Shown here: piece by piece, positions 33,439-42,373 of the stretch
How the letters are laid out: every line of letters begins with the position of its first letter
Numbering within the stretch: position 1 is the stretch's first letter
NCBI GenBank assembly: GCA_023417065.1
Contig: JAEZGH010000139.1
Coordinates: 21,136-85,135 of the forward strand
Direction of reading: 5' to 3'
DNA length: 64,000 bases
Source: Bacteroidota bacterium
Lineage (GTDB): Bacteria > Bacteroidota > Bacteroidia > Cytophagales > Cyclobacteriaceae
The notes under the pieces: model-generated
What the model was told of the DNA's origin: nothing
Databases searched by the model: none
What the model saw: only the letters and a program-made list of their open reading frames with translations
Program-made: the position numbers and the translations under genes

Positions 33439-33564
33439 CTATTCGATCAGGACTGATACGATGAAGTACAGAAAAATCATCAGAATCAGAGCTGCATACA
33501 TGATCAGATCAACCCGCACATACGGCTTGTAAGCCTTATACAATTCCTTCAATCTTTTGAACAT
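33439..33564 (-). CDS. 41-residue single-span membrane protein
   Basis: The minus strand encodes MFKRLKELYKAYKPYVRVDL followed by IMYAALILMIFLYFIVSVLIE and a TAG stop. The basic, Tyr-rich N-terminal helix and the hydrophobic C-terminal span make a typical small tail-anchored or N-in membrane protein. It is isolated, with the TonB receptor starting 150 bases away on the other strand. The charge pattern and clean start/stop make chance unlikely, though no family is recognised. Confidence 0.6.
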   Translation of the reverse strand: MFKRLKELYKAYKPYVRVDLIMYAALILMIFLYFIVSVLIE

Positions 33565-33714
33565 ATCCGTGTTTTCGCCCGATATAAGAAGTTTTTCCGG
33601 CGCAAAGGTAACCATTTGCGCGATTTCCCGTCTGGAGAAAAGTCAAGAAAAACTAACGCGGAGGATGGGGGTATTCGTTAAGATACTTGTCATCCGATTG
33701 TATAACCTAACAAC

Positions 33715-36069
33715 ATGATCCGATTCTTATTTCTTTTTTGTCTGATCTGTGGATTTCAGTTCTCAGACGCCCAAACGAAAGCTACGCTAAACGGCTACAT
33801 CAAAGACAAGGCAAATGGGGAAGAACTTATTGGCGTATCCGTCTATCTCCCCGATTTGAAGGCAGGAACCATAACGAACGCATACGGTTTCTATTCAATC
33901 ACCGTTCCGCCTGGCCAGTACCGCGTTCAAGTCAGTTATCTGGGTTTCCACACCCACGAACTCAATGTCGACCTGTCGAAAGATGTAACACTTAACATAG
34001 AACTTGAGGAAGAAGCGACCCAAATGCAGGAAATCGTCGTGACGGATAAACCTATCGACGTGAATGTGGCCGGTATTCAAATGAGCCGGAATTCGCTGAA
34101 TCTCGATCAGGTGAAAAAATTGCCTGCACTCTTTGGCGAGGTCGATATTGTAAAAAATATCCAGATGCTTCCTGGCGTCGTTACCGCCGGTGAAGGTACA
34201 TCAAGCTTCTTTGTACGGGGTGGGGGTGCAGACCAGAACCTCATTCTCATCGATGAGGCTCCTATATATGACGCCTCTCACCTCGGGGGAATGGTTTCCG
34301 TTTTCAACGCTGATGTGATTAAGGAATCCGAACTGTACAAAGGTGGAATTCCTGCGCGGTTTGGAGGGCGTCTGTCGTCTATCCTCGAAGTACGCACGCG
34401 CGATGGTAATAATAAAAACTTCAGCGCCGCCGGAGGTATTGGTACACTGGCGAGCCGACTTATGGTTGAAGGCCCCATCAAAAAAGACAAGAGCTCATTT
34501 ATCTTGTCGGGGCGCACCTCCAATCTCGGGTTATACCTGAAGGCCGCCGATACCGATAATGGGGTGAATTTTTATGACCTCAATGCAAAAGTAAACTGGC
34601 GCGCAAGCAATAAGAACCGATTCTTTGTCGCAGGCTACAGTGGTCGGGATAAGATTTCGTTCGACGGTGGCGACGCTGGTTTTGGCTGGGGAAACTCTAC
34701 CGTTACCGTGAGATGGAACCACCTCTTCAATGAAAGACTGTTCTCGAATACAACGCTGATCGGAAGTATCTTCGATTACTCTCTCGAAATCAAGGATCCT
34801 ATTCAAGGGTTCCGCTGGACTTCCAACCTGCAGGAAGTCAGCCTGAAGAATGACCTCTCGTGGTTTCTGAATACTTCCAACGAAGTCACGTTTGGTTATC
34901 ACCTCACAGGACGCAGATTTTCGCCCGCGCGCATTGAACCCAATGCATCGTCCTCCATCTTTCAGGAAACCGTGTTTCCAAAGATGTATGCACTCGATCA
35001 CGCTATCTATGTCAGCAATCAACAACGTCTTAGCAGCAAGCTGATGCTCGACTATGGTGTTCGATTATCCATATTCCAGAATGTAGGTGAAGGTGAAGTT
35101 TTCCTGTATGAAGATCCGCGTGACAATGCAGATATCAACAGAATCGATACGCTGCGTTACAAACAATGGGAGACAATCCGCGCCTATGTTAATGCTGAGC
35201 CGCGTTTTGGCATGCGTTACAGCCTGTCGGATGAGCAGTCGATTAAGTTGTCGTACAACAGAATGGTTCAGAATACACACCTCGTTTCAGCAGGAACAGT
35301 ACCGCTGCCTTTTAACACCTGGAATCCCAGCGGATATTATCTGAAACCTCAACTGGCCGACCAGGTTGCGTTAGGGTACTTCCACAATCTGAAACAGAAC
35401 TCCATAGAAGTTTCAGTTGAAACGTATTACAAGAAGATGTCCAACGTTACTGACTTTGCCGACAACGCTGAGATCATGCTGAATCGTGACCTTTCAACCG
35501 AATTCCGTCAGGGTGACAGCTGGTCTTACGGTGCCGAATTCATGGTGAACAAAACGCAAGGGAGGCTTACGGGTATGGTAACGTATACATGGTCAAAGGC
35601 CTTCCGTGAAATCGACGGTGTTAATAACAGCATTCGCTTTCCGGCAAGTTACGACAGACGCAACGTCGCCAACGTCACCGCTGCGTACGATCTGAACGGA
35701 CGGTGGTCTTTTGGCGGTACGTTCACCTACAGCACAGGCCGACCTATCACGATTCCTTCAGGTAAATACGAGTTTGGCTCTTATCAGCCTGATATTGTTT
35801 CAGAACGCAATGGTTATCGGCTGCCAGCGTTCCACCACCTTGACCTGTCTGCGACACTCAATCCAAGACGCAATGAAAACAGGAGATTCAAGGGGCAATG
35901 GGTATTCTCTTTATACAATGTGTACAACAGACAAAACGCCTTTACTGTTTATACCCGTACACGCCAGGATGATGAAGGAAACATCATAGGTGACGGCACC
36001 GAGAAGGAGGCCAGATTAATCTACCTGTTCCCGATCATGCCATTCGTGACATATAACTTCAAATTCTAA
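33715..36069 (+). CDS. TonB-dependent receptor with carboxypeptidase-like N-terminal domain
   Basis: A 784-residue outer-membrane receptor. Signal peptide residues 1-19, then a CarboxypepD_reg domain (about 24-105; TLNGYIKDKANGEELIGVSV, ITVPPGQYRVQVSYLGFHTH), a plug domain (about 110-225; FFVRGGGADQNLILIDEAPI, SELYKGGIPARFGGRLSSIL), and a 22-strand-type barrel to the C-terminal ...PFVTYNFKF, ending in Phe as outer-membrane barrels do. It lacks the SusD partner and is directly followed by a DUF4249 lipoprotein, a known pairing in Bacteroidota. The ligand, possibly a metal chelate, sugar or protein fragment, cannot be told. Confidence 0.93.
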   Translation: MIRFLFLFCLICGFQFSDAQTKATLNGYIKDKANGEELIGVSVYLPDLKAGTITNAYGFYSITVPPGQYRVQVSYLGFHTHELNVDLSKDVTLNIELEEEATQMQEIVVTDKPIDVNVAGIQMSRNSLNLDQVKKLPALFGEVDIVKNIQMLPGVVTAGEGTSSFFVRGGGADQNLILIDEAPIYDASHLGGMVSVFNADVIKESELYKGGIPARFGGRLSSILEVRTRDGNNKNFSAAGGIGTLASRLMVEGPIKKDKSSFILSGRTSNLGLYLKAADTDNGVNFYDLNAKVNWRASNKNRFFVAGYSGRDKISFDGGDAGFGWGNSTVTVRWNHLFNERLFSNTTLIGSIFDYSLEIKDPIQGFRWTSNLQEVSLKNDLSWFLNTSNEVTFGYHLTGRRFSPARIEPNASSSIFQETVFPKMYALDHAIYVSNQQRLSSKLMLDYGVRLSIFQNVGEGEVFLYEDPRDNADINRIDTLRYKQWETIRAYVNAEPRFGMRYSLSDEQSIKLSYNRMVQNTHLVSAGTVPLPFNTWNPSGYYLKPQLADQVALGYFHNLKQNSIEVSVETYYKKMSNVTDFADNAEIMLNRDLSTEFRQGDSWSYGAEFMVNKTQGRLTGMVTYTWSKAFREIDGVNNSIRFPASYDRRNVANVTAAYDLNGRWSFGGTFTYSTGRPITIPSGKYEFGSYQPDIVSERNGYRLPAFHHLDLSATLNPRRNENRRFKGQWVFSLYNVYNRQNAFTVYTRTRQDDEGNIIGDGTEKEARLIYLFPIMPFVTYNFKF

Positions 36070-36098
36070 ACTGGTTAACGATCAATCTGCATTCACGT

Positions 36099-36932
36099 AT
36101 GAAAAATATAGTAATCCTTTCGGTTGTTCTTCTTTTCGCACTGACAGCATGCGAGAAAACCATAACGCTGGACCTGGAACAGACGCAGTCTCGTATTGTT
36201 ATTGAAGGCCAGGTGACTGACATGAGGTCGAAGAATTTTGTCAAGATCAGTCGTTCCACAGGTTTCTACAACACAGGTAAGACCACCCGCGTGACTGATG
36301 CAACGGTGACAGTTGAAGATAACGCCGGAAATACATACAACTTTGTCCATTATCAGGGAACAAATGCTGATTCCATTGGCTACTATTTTCCCGAAGATCC
36401 GTTCGAAGGCGTGCCCGGAAGAACCTATAAGCTTACGGTTATCGCAGGTGGCGAAAAATATGAAGCAACGGATCAACTATTCCGCCTGGTCACTATCGAC
36501 AAGCTTGAATACCGGATCAACGAAAATGAAAAGAAAGATCCTGACTATCCCGGACGTTTTTATGAGCTTCTGCTGTTTGTAAAGGAACCCCAGGATACGC
36601 GCGACTACTATCTGTTTAAGTCGTATCGGAATGATTCCCTGAAATATATGTACGATACAGACATTTACTTTGCGGACGATGAACTCATCGGCGAGAACAT
36701 CGACGGCATTCCGTTGCCTGTATACTATGGGCTCGGCGACAAGGCCGGGGTGGAGGTGTACAGCCTGTCAAGGGATGCCTTTGTTTATTATCGCGACCTT
36801 CAGAAACTCCTCACTAACGATGGGGGCTTGTTCGGAACTCCGCCCGCGAATCCGCGATCAAATCTTACAAACGGTGCATTGGGACTGTTCCAGGCCAGCG
36901 CCATCCGGACAGGCGAACTCCATATTGAGTAG
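36099..36932 (+). CDS. DUF4249 family lipoprotein
   Basis: A 277-residue lipoprotein: MKNIVILSVVLLFALTACEK with lipobox Cys18, then the DUF4249 start TITLDLEQTQSRIVIEGQVTD, an Ig-like N-terminal domain (VTVEDNAGNTYNFVHY, GRTYKLTVIAGGEKYEA) and a C-terminal part ending ANPRSNLTNGALGLFQASAI. The family is usually encoded directly after a TonB receptor of the upstream type and is thought to be its surface-exposed partner, playing the part SusD plays for SusC. The gap is 29 bases, so they form one operon, ended by a terminator. Confidence 0.92.
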   Translation: MKNIVILSVVLLFALTACEKTITLDLEQTQSRIVIEGQVTDMRSKNFVKISRSTGFYNTGKTTRVTDATVTVEDNAGNTYNFVHYQGTNADSIGYYFPEDPFEGVPGRTYKLTVIAGGEKYEATDQLFRLVTIDKLEYRINENEKKDPDYPGRFYELLLFVKEPQDTRDYYLFKSYRNDSLKYMYDTDIYFADDELIGENIDGIPLPVYYGLGDKAGVEVYSLSRDAFVYYRDLQKLLTNDGGLFGTPPANPRSNLTNGALGLFQASAIRTGELHIE

Positions 36933-36954
36933 GTATTAAGCTGACAAATCGGGA

Positions 36955-36997
36955 ACCGGCAGAAGGATACTACTATTTTTCTGCCGGTCTTGTTTTT
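36955..36997 (+). terminator. Terminator of the TonB receptor/DUF4249 operon
   Basis: ACCGGCAGA (36955-36963) and TCTGCCGGT (36980-36988) pair around a 16-base loop, followed by CTTGTTTTT. It separates the operon from the next gene. Confidence 0.8.
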
Positions 36998-37028
36998 AAC
37001 CGACGGGAGTTTCATCTTTCATCCTGGT

Positions 37029-39989
37029 ATGGCCCGAAGGAAAACTTGTTTGTTGATCGCCTGTTGTTTTGTCACTCAGTTCCTGCTGGGTCAGACAGTT
37101 TTTGAGAACAATCCGGCAGGTCTTCGCTGGTACAAGGTTAAGACTCCGAATTTCAATGTCTTGTTCCCTGAAGGGTTTGACGCGCAGGCGCAGCGAATGG
37201 CGAGTACGCTCGAACACATTCGGCTTGCCGAATCGAACTCAATGGGAAGGGCGCCGCGCAAGATCAACGTGATCCTCCAGAACCAGTCTTCAATCTCCAA
37301 CGGATTTGTATCCATGTTCCCCCGGCGTTCGGAATTCTTTACGATGCCGCCGCAGAACTACAATTTCGTGAGTACGAATGACTGGCTGAATATGCTGGCA
37401 GCGCATGAATACCGTCACATCGTGCAGTACCGGCATGCGAGCCGGGGCTTCAACAAACTTGTTTTTTATCTTTTTGGAAATCCCTCCTTTGCGGGGCTGG
37501 CTCACGCCGCAGCGCCGGACTGGTTTTGGGAAGGTGACGCAGTCGCCACCGAAACGGCGTTCACTCATGGGGGCCGGGGAAGGATACCACATTTTGCTCT
37601 GGCGTTCAGAACCAACCTGCTTGAGGGAAGGACATTTAATTATCACAAGCAGTATCTCCGATCATATAAACACCATATTCCAAATCATTATGTGCTTGGG
37701 TTTCATATGGTGTCGTACCTGCGCAGGCGAACCAATGATCCTGATATCTGGGAGAAAATAACGGCGCGCTCGTGGAGCGTACCCTTTGTTCCTTTCGCGT
37801 TCTCGAATGCCATAAAGAACAAGGCCGGCCTGCATGTTACCAACCTGTACAAACAAATGGCGGCAGAGCTGACGTGGGAATGGAAGGCTCAACTCGATAC
37901 ACTGAATTTTACTCCATTCGAAAGAATCAATCAGCGCACGTCTTCCACGTATACCGATTACCTCTATCCGCAGCCCCAGCCCGACGGAAGTGTTGTTGTC
38001 AGAAAAGAAGGCATCGGTGATATCGAACAATATGTATCCGTCAGGGGCAAAGAAGAGAGAAAGATATTTACACCTGGATTCATCAACGACGCCGGCATGT
38101 TGTCAGCGCAGGAGGGCGTGATCCTTTGGAACGAATTCGGGTATGACCCCCGTTGGCGGATGAGGAGTTACTCCGTGATCAAGGCTTACGACAGCCATCA
38201 AAAGAAAATGGTCCGGGTATCCGACAAGAAAACGCGTCTCGGAAGTGCTGCGATTTCTCCCGACAAACGGTTTATCGTTACCATCCGTTCCGATAACGCA
38301 TACCGTCATTCAGTAGTCATCATGTCGTATCCGGAGGGAAATATCCTCAAGGTATTCCCAAACCCTGAGAATTATTTCTGGTCTATGCCACGATGGAGCG
38401 ATGATGGTCAGGCAATCGTTGTGCTGAAAACAACTCCGAAGGGCAAAGCGATCACTGTTCTCAATGTTCGCAGCGGTGAAGCCGAAGATATTCTTCCGGA
38501 GTCGGATGAGAATGTCGGCGCTCCGTTGTTATATAAAAACTTTCTGTTTTTTAATTCGCCTGTCGGCGGAATAGATAACATTCACGCTGTAGACTTGCGA
38601 ACGCGACACCGCTACCAGGTGACTACGAGCAGGTACGGTGCGTATAATCCCGCTCCCAGCGCGGACGGAGCCTTCATTTACTATAATGATCAGTCACGCG
38701 ATGGAATGGACGTTGTCCGGATATCTTTCGATCCGACGCAATGGAAGGAATATGTTCCCGACAGAGAAGGGCGGACTCTCTATGATCACCTCGTAGAACA
38801 GGAGGGAAGACCACATCTTTTCGACAGCATTCCGCAAAACGCTTATCCGGTTGGTAAATATTCCAGATGGAATGTAATCAATCCCTTCAGCTGGGGATTG
38901 TTTGTAGAAAACGATCTTGCAACGGTAGATGTTGGCATCACGTCTCGCGATATCCTTAGTACTACGCAAATCAATGCAGGGTACAGTTACGACATCAATG
39001 AACGTACGGGGCTCTGGCGTGTAGGGGCCAGTTATCAGGGATTCTATCCTATTATCGATGTGGATTATACGCAGGGAAAGCGAAGTGTGAATGAGGGCGC
39101 CGCCGTCACGACAATCATCCGCGGCAGCGACACTACGAGCGTGGTGAGGGATATGGTGTTTGACTGGGAGGAACAAAACGTGTCGGTGGGGTTGCGGATA
39201 CCCTGGGTATTCAGCAAGTCGCGCTTCAGCTCAGGAGTCACCGTCTCAAACCGGATAGGCTACACGCGCGTACGCAATCTGGAGAATGAGTTTCTGAACG
39301 ACAGGTTTTACCCAACGCTCATCCGAAACGACACTATCTTTCAGGGGTATCGCTTTCTGAACTACGTTGGCAATGGTGAGCTGATCTACAATCATTTTTC
39401 GGTTTCCGCTTCGCGGTTTCTGAAACGCAGCAGGAGGGACATCGTGAGCAGGTGGGGGCAGTCAATCCGCGCACAGGTGTACCACACAGCGTTCAGCAGC
39501 GACTTTACCGGGGGATTGGCATCCGTGACGGGGAATCTGTACTTCCCGGGGCTGATGAAGCATCATGGGCTTTACGGCCAGGCATCTGTCCAGCGGATTT
39601 TCAGTACTACTAATGATGCCGATGCAAGTGATGTCTACTACTTCAGGAACACGGTTCCACTACCGCGAGGCCATTCGCTGAGCAGGTTCCAGACCTTATA
39701 CACGTTCTCAGCGAATTACACTTTCCCGTTATGGTATCCCGATATCGCTATCGGGCCACTTCTGAATTTGCAGCGATTCCGCGTAAACGCGTTCACGGAT
39801 TACGCGTTCGGGGAGTTTTCCTTCTTCCGGGGGGCGAATCAGTCGTACTGGTCAGTTGGCGGGGAACTCTTTGTCGACTTCAATATTTTCCGGTTTATGC
39901 CTCAGTTTGATTTGGGCGTGCGGTATTCGTACGGAATAACTCCGTCGGTGTCGAACATTGAATTGGTGATCGGTACATTTAATTTTTAA
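37029..39989 (+). CDS. Outer-membrane gluzincin-like metallopeptidase with propeller and C-terminal barrel
   Basis: A 986-residue protein from the ATG at 37029, with signal peptide ending LLGQ. Residues about 30-260 are a peptidase-MA-like gluzincin domain: HEYRH at 126-130 (zinc ligands and catalytic Glu127) and WFWEGDAVATE at 165-175, whose Glu168 fits the third zinc ligand. About 300-600 looks like a TolB/WD40-type propeller (RFIVTIRSDNAYRHSVVIMS, YFWSMPRWSDDGQAIVVLK, YNPAPSADGAFIYYNDQS). From about 640 on, alternating-strand segments and the end IELVIGTFNF (final Phe) indicate an outer-membrane barrel. It would be a membrane-embedded protease or a protease-derived binding protein. The preceding terminator makes it a separate unit. 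Confidence 0.8.
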   Translation: MARRKTCLLIACCFVTQFLLGQTVFENNPAGLRWYKVKTPNFNVLFPEGFDAQAQRMASTLEHIRLAESNSMGRAPRKINVILQNQSSISNGFVSMFPRRSEFFTMPPQNYNFVSTNDWLNMLAAHEYRHIVQYRHASRGFNKLVFYLFGNPSFAGLAHAAAPDWFWEGDAVATETAFTHGGRGRIPHFALAFRTNLLEGRTFNYHKQYLRSYKHHIPNHYVLGFHMVSYLRRRTNDPDIWEKITARSWSVPFVPFAFSNAIKNKAGLHVTNLYKQMAAELTWEWKAQLDTLNFTPFERINQRTSSTYTDYLYPQPQPDGSVVVRKEGIGDIEQYVSVRGKEERKIFTPGFINDAGMLSAQEGVILWNEFGYDPRWRMRSYSVIKAYDSHQKKMVRVSDKKTRLGSAAISPDKRFIVTIRSDNAYRHSVVIMSYPEGNILKVFPNPENYFWSMPRWSDDGQAIVVLKTTPKGKAITVLNVRSGEAEDILPESDENVGAPLLYKNFLFFNSPVGGIDNIHAVDLRTRHRYQVTTSRYGAYNPAPSADGAFIYYNDQSRDGMDVVRISFDPTQWKEYVPDREGRTLYDHLVEQEGRPHLFDSIPQNAYPVGKYSRWNVINPFSWGLFVENDLATVDVGITSRDILSTTQINAGYSYDINERTGLWRVGASYQGFYPIIDVDYTQGKRSVNEGAAVTTIIRGSDTTSVVRDMVFDWEEQNVSVGLRIPWVFSKSRFSSGVTVSNRIGYTRVRNLENEFLNDRFYPTLIRNDTIFQGYRFLNYVGNGELIYNHFSVSASRFLKRSRRDIVSRWGQSIRAQVYHTAFSSDFTGGLASVTGNLYFPGLMKHHGLYGQASVQRIFSTTNDADASDVYYFRNTVPLPRGHSLSRFQTLYTFSANYTFPLWYPDIAIGPLLNLQRFRVNAFTDYAFGEFSFFRGANQSYWSVGGELFVDFNIFRFMPQFDLGVRYSYGITPSVSNIELVIGTFNF

Positions 39990-40003
39990 GGAATTAAAAT
40001 TTT

Positions 40004-40034
40004 CTTGAAAATCCTCATTTAAAACCTATTTTTG
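40004..40034 (+). promoter_or_regulatory. Promoter of the pyruvate dehydrogenase E2 gene
   Basis: CTTG (40004-40007), 19 bases, TATTTTTG (40027-40034): close to the consensus TTTG-N19-TAnnTTTG. The start would be near 40041, with a leader of about 70 bases that holds a small ACCTT/AAGGT hairpin. Confidence 0.65.
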
Positions 40035-40113
40035 GAGGCTTCAAACGGGGTCGCACCTTTCTGAAAAGGTTTGCAATCCTGTTTTTTCATGTAACATAAA
40101 ATTATCAGACGCA

Positions 40114-41742
40114 ATGGCAGAAATTGTTCGCATGCCCAAGATGAGCGATACGATGACCGAAGGGGTTATCGCAAAGTGGCACAAGCAGGTTGGGGATACC
40201 GTGAAGTCGGGGGAGTTGATGGCCGAAATTGAAACCGATAAGGCTACGATGGACTATGAATCCTTCAACTCAGGAACGGTTCTTTATCTCGGAGCAAAGG
40301 AAGGGCAGGCCGTTGCCGTGAACGATGTATTGGCCATTGTGGGCGAGAAAGGTGAGGACTATAAACCCCTGCTCGAAAGCTCCGGGGCTGGAGGCGACGG
40401 CAAAGCCGCGGATAAGAAAGAAGCTCCGGCAGCCGAGCCGAAATCTGAAAGCAAGGCGGAGTCCATCGACACCTCAGGTATCAAAGCTGAAATCGTGCTG
40501 ATGCCCAAGATGAGCGATACTATGACCGACGGCGTAATCGCTGCATGGCACAAGAAGGTTGGCGACGCGGTGAAGTCCGGCGAACTGCTCGCGGAAATTG
40601 AAACAGATAAGGCGACGATGGAGTATGAATCCTATAATACAGGGACACTCCTTTATATAGGCGCTGAAGCGGGGAGCTCTGTTCCCGTTAATGGCGTTCT
40701 CGCAATCATCGGTGAAAAAGATGCCGACTGGAAGACGCTGCTGAAGGCTCATGAATCAAATGCTTCAGGCGGCGCGTCTGAGGCCAAGTCAGAAGCCAAA
40801 GCAGATGAGAAGAAGCCTGCGGAAGCGAAGAAAGAAACGGCGGAGGCATCGTCTGACCACAGCACAGGCCGGATCAAGGCGTCACCGCTGGCCAGAAAGA
40901 TGGCCAAGGAAAAGGGAATTGACATATCCAAAATCCAGGGAACCGGCGATCACGGCCGGGTGACCCGTAAGGATGTCGAAAACTTCAAGGAAACAGGAGC
41001 AGTTGCACCTTCGAAAGGTGGAGAAACTCCTGCAGTTGTGCTGCCCCGCGTGGTGGGCGAAGAGAGCTTTGAGGAAATTACCGTTTCGCAGATGCGCAAG
41101 ACGATCGCCAAAAGGCTTTCAGAAAGCAAGTTTGGAGCGCCGCACTTCTACCTTACCATGGAAATCAACATGGATAAGGCAATCGAAGCCCGCAAGAGCA
41201 TCAATGAGATCAGTCCGGTGAAGATATCCTTCAACGACATGGTTATCAAGGCCGCGGCCGCTGCACTTCGTCAGCACCCGGATGTTAACGTAAGCTGGCT
41301 GGGGGACAAGATCCGGAAGAATCACCACGTCCACATCGGCGTTGCAGTGGCAGTTAAGGATGGTCTGCTGGTGCCGGTAGTGCGCTTTGCCGATAACAAG
41401 TCGCTGTCACATATCGCCACAGAAGTTAAAGATCTGGCCCAGAAGGCACATGCGAAGAAGCTGCAACCGGCAGACTGGGAGGGCAGTACCTTTACGATTT
41501 CCAACCTCGGTATGTTCGGAATTGAGGAGTTCACGGCTATTATCAACCCGCCGGATGCGTGTATCCTTGCTGTCGGCGGAATTAAGGAAACTGCCGTTGT
41601 CCGCAACGGTCAGCTTGTTCCGGGTAACGTCATGAAGGTTACCATGAGCTGCGACCACCGTGCAGTGGATGGCGCAGTAGGAGCGGCGTTCCTGAAAACG
41701 CTCAAAGGGCTGCTCGAAGATCCGGTCAGAATTCTGATCTAA
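40114..41742 (+). CDS. pdhC: Dihydrolipoamide acetyltransferase, E2 of pyruvate dehydrogenase
   Basis: A 542-residue E2 core protein that transfers acetyl groups to CoA. Two lipoyl domains are present, each with the lipoylated Lys in an ETDKATM motif (Lys43 and Lys166). An Ala/Lys/Glu-rich linker leads to the peripheral-subunit-binding domain (SPLARKMAKEKGIDISKIQG, about 255-285) that holds E1/E3. The catalytic domain follows, with the acyltransferase motif CDHRAVDG (His515 and Asp519). Two lipoyl repeats are seen in many Bacteroidota E2 proteins. E1 and E3 are not adjacent here; the fused E1 at 61.4 kb may be a partner of this or of another 2-oxoacid complex. Confidence 0.93.
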   Translation: MAEIVRMPKMSDTMTEGVIAKWHKQVGDTVKSGELMAEIETDKATMDYESFNSGTVLYLGAKEGQAVAVNDVLAIVGEKGEDYKPLLESSGAGGDGKAADKKEAPAAEPKSESKAESIDTSGIKAEIVLMPKMSDTMTDGVIAAWHKKVGDAVKSGELLAEIETDKATMEYESYNTGTLLYIGAEAGSSVPVNGVLAIIGEKDADWKTLLKAHESNASGGASEAKSEAKADEKKPAEAKKETAEASSDHSTGRIKASPLARKMAKEKGIDISKIQGTGDHGRVTRKDVENFKETGAVAPSKGGETPAVVLPRVVGEESFEEITVSQMRKTIAKRLSESKFGAPHFYLTMEINMDKAIEARKSINEISPVKISFNDMVIKAAAAALRQHPDVNVSWLGDKIRKNHHVHIGVAVAVKDGLLVPVVRFADNKSLSHIATEVKDLAQKAHAKKLQPADWEGSTFTISNLGMFGIEEFTAIINPPDACILAVGGIKETAVVRNGQLVPGNVMKVTMSCDHRAVDGAVGAAFLKTLKGLLEDPVRILI

Positions 41743-41752
41743 AATTAAATAC

Positions 41753-41780
41753 AAAGTCCTGTCGACGGCAGGACTTTTTC
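41753..41780 (+). terminator. Terminator of the E2 gene
   Basis: AAAGTCCTG (41753-41761) and CAGGACTTT (41769-41777) form a 9-bp stem with a 7-base loop, followed by T residues. Confidence 0.9.
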
Positions 41781-41829
41781 TTTTGATCCATTTCATTTAC
41801 GATACGTTATGACATCCGGCCAGGAAAGT

Positions 41830-42372
41830 ATGTTTAGTAAAATCCACGCGACAACCATTATTGCGATCATCCATAATGGGCAAGTTGCGATCGGAGGCGA
41901 CGGCCAGGCTACCATGGGGAACTACGTTGCCAAGAGTAATGTCAGAAAAATCCGCAAGCTTCAGGAAGGACGGGTGCTGACCGGCTTTGCAGGGTCAACA
42001 GCCGACGCCTTTACGCTCCTCGAGCGGTTCGATGAGAAGCTGAACGCTTATGGTGGAAACATGAAGCGTGCTGCCATAGAGCTGGCGAAAGACTGGCGTA
42101 TGGACCGGTTCCTGCGAAGGCTGGAGGCGATGCTGATTGCCGTCAACAAGGATGAGCTCCTGCTGCTGTCGGGAAACGGCGATGTCATCGAGCCCGATAA
42201 CCAGGTGTGCGCCATCGGGTCGGGAGCCATGTATGCCCAGGCGGCGGCGCTGGCCCTCAAGCAACACGCCCCGCACCTAACTGCCGAGGAAATGGTCCGC
42301 GAAAGCCTCAAGATTGCAGCCGATATCTGTATCTACACCAACCACAATCTGGTTATCGAAAAGCTCGGCTAA
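41830..42372 (+). CDS. hslV: ATP-dependent protease subunit HslV (ClpQ)
   Basis: The proteolytic subunit of HslUV, a bacterial proteasome-like protease. From the ATG at 41830 the chain is 180 residues: a short propeptide MFSKIHA is removed to expose the catalytic N-terminal Thr of TTIIAIIHNG. Landmarks: GGDGQATMGN, AGSTADAFTLLERF, AAIELAKDWR, GNGDVIEPDNQVCAIGSGAM and the C-terminal ICIYTNHNLVIEKLG. An ATG seven codons earlier (41809) is also possible. The ATPase partner gene hslU is not in this window. It converges with the aminotransferase gene, with a single base between the stops. Confidence 0.95.
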   Translation: MFSKIHATTIIAIIHNGQVAIGGDGQATMGNYVAKSNVRKIRKLQEGRVLTGFAGSTADAFTLLERFDEKLNAYGGNMKRAAIELAKDWRMDRFLRRLEAMLIAVNKDELLLLSGNGDVIEPDNQVCAIGSGAMYAQAAALALKQHAPHLTAEEMVRESLKIAADICIYTNHNLVIEKLG

Positions 42373-42373
42373 C

